A DNA stretch of 7,332 nucleotides from Shewanella sp. Lineage in GTDB: Bacteria > Pseudomonadota > Gammaproteobacteria > Enterobacterales > Shewanellaceae. The notes under the pieces were generated by a model. The model had not been told where the DNA came from. It worked only from the letters and a program-made list of their open reading frames with translations, and made no database searches. Of the stretch, positions 6,620-7,332 are shown in pieces (the first letter of the stretch is position 1; the number at the start of each line of letters is the position of its first letter). The position numbers were made by a program, and so were the translations under genes. Where the stretch lies: assembly GCA_004195335.1 (NCBI GenBank), contig SDWK01000127.1:1-7332 (forward strand). The letters run 5' to 3'.

Positions 6620-7332
6620 TTAACGCTGCAGCTTGCTGCCGGCAGGATGGTTAGAGCCGTGAATTTGGCTATGACAGTTAAGGCAACTCTTACCGCCACC
6701 GAAGGCATCCTGACCATCGAGCGGCACAGCGCGGCTGGCGTGACCATCATCCATATGGCACTGCTGACAAAGCTGGGGGGCGCGGCTGCTGAGCAGTGAT
6801 TCATTTACACTGCCGTGAGGGTTATGACAACTGGCACAGTTTTCAGTGACGGGTGCATGTTCCCAAAGAAAGGGCCCACGCTTCTCGGCATGACAGCTAT
6901 AGCAAGTATCATTAATCGTGATTTGATTGAGGGCACTCTCACCCATGGAGCCGTGTGGATTATGACAATCGATACAGGTCATATGATCCCATTTCAGCGG
7001 ATGAGACGAACGCTTATTCATATCCGCCTTCTTCTGAGGGTGACAACTGGTACAGGTATCGTTGATATTTTGCGGATCCAGTATCGGATCCTTGGCAGTA
7101 TGGATTTGATGACAATCCACGCAGGCCACCTCATCGAGATTATGACTACTGCTGTGCCAGGCCATCTGCTGTGGATCGTTATGGCATCCGAGGCAAGTAC
7201 TGTTTTTGCTGGTGGCATCGAGCTTACTGTCTTTCCCAAAAGCAATCATGGGCTCCTTCCCGCCCTTATTGTGCTTCCCGAGAGGGCCGTGACAGGCTTC
7301 ACATTGCAGACCGGTCATGGGTGAGTCTGGGT
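6620..7332 (-). CDS. dmsE: DmsE, periplasmic MtrA-family decaheme c-type cytochrome (5' end outside window)
   Basis: Multiheme cytochrome that carries electrons across the periplasm and into the outer-membrane barrel DmsF. The visible part is 236 codons, open to the right edge, so the signal peptide and start are missing; the Met at 7318 is internal, since the frame continues upstream as P-D-S-P before it. Nine CxxCH heme sites are visible in order: CEACH, CLGCH, CVDCH, CTSCH, CIDCH, CYSCH, CASCH, CQQCH and CLNCH. MtrA/DmsE proteins have ten hemes and about 330 residues, so one heme and roughly 90 residues should lie beyond the edge. Segments such as [34 protein letters not shown] and [18 protein letters not shown] are near-identical to what I recall of S. 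oneidensis MtrA. The stop is 16 bases before dmsF. MtrA itself is the main alternative; the dmsFAB context decides for DmsE. Confidence 0.95.
   Translation of the reverse strand, partial: PDSPMTGLQCEACHGPLGKHNKGGKEPMIAFGKDSKLDATSKNSTCLGCHNDPQQMAWHSSSHNLDEVACVDCHQIHTAKDPILDPQNINDTCTSCHPQKKADMNKRSSHPLKWDHMTCIDCHNPHGSMGESALNQITINDTCYSCHAEKRGPFLWEHAPVTENCASCHNPHGSVNESLLSSRAPQLCQQCHMDDGHASRAVPLDGQDAFGGGKSCLNCHSQIHGSNHPAGSKLQR

Overview
The window holds one polycistronic operon, read entirely on the minus strand (right to left), for extracellular DMSO-type respiration of the kind known from Shewanella. In transcription order it carries dmsE (decaheme periplasmic cytochrome, cut by the right edge), dmsF (outer-membrane beta-barrel), dmsA (molybdopterin catalytic subunit), dmsB (four-cluster ferredoxin-like subunit), dmsG (TorD/DmsD-type chaperone) and dmsH (short conserved protein of unknown role). 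After these comes a short reading frame that looks like the last two heme sites of an OmcA/MtrC-family outer-membrane cytochrome. I infer Shewanella or a very close relative from three things: the gene order, the MtrA-like and MtrB-like partners next to a DMSO reductase, and a DmsA carrying a Tat signal fused to a lipobox. I cannot name the species.

Layout: 6620 to the right edge is dmsE without its 5' end (nine CxxCH sites visible). 4600-6603 is dmsF. 2131-4563 is dmsA. 1483-2118 is dmsB. A GC-rich hairpin at 1453-1476 separates dmsB from dmsG (770-1420). dmsH is at 289-750. Its stop overlaps the ATG of the cytochrome remnant (92-289) by one base. Positions 1-91 hold no gene. Most intergenic gaps are 12-62 bases, and dmsF, dmsA, dmsB and dmsG each have a clear Shine-Dalgarno sequence, so one transcript is likely. 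The operon promoter must lie beyond the right edge.

How the parts work together (established for the S. oneidensis homologues, inferred here): quinol electrons reach the periplasm, in Shewanella through CymA. They pass to DmsE, which docks in the DmsF barrel to form a conduit across the outer membrane, and then reach DmsB and DmsA on the cell surface, where DMSO is reduced to DMS. There is no DmsC membrane anchor gene, which fits this route. DmsG would guard the DmsA Tat leader during cofactor insertion. DmsB has no signal of its own and would be exported with DmsA.

Most of the window is an ordinary, well-conserved dms operon. The less ordinary points are the cytochrome remnant fused by overlap to the end of dmsH, the hairpin that splits structural from accessory genes, an acidic Asp/Asn/Gly loop in DmsA that resembles a calcium site, and the unassigned DmsH. 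I see no mobile element, CRISPR array, tRNA or rRNA.
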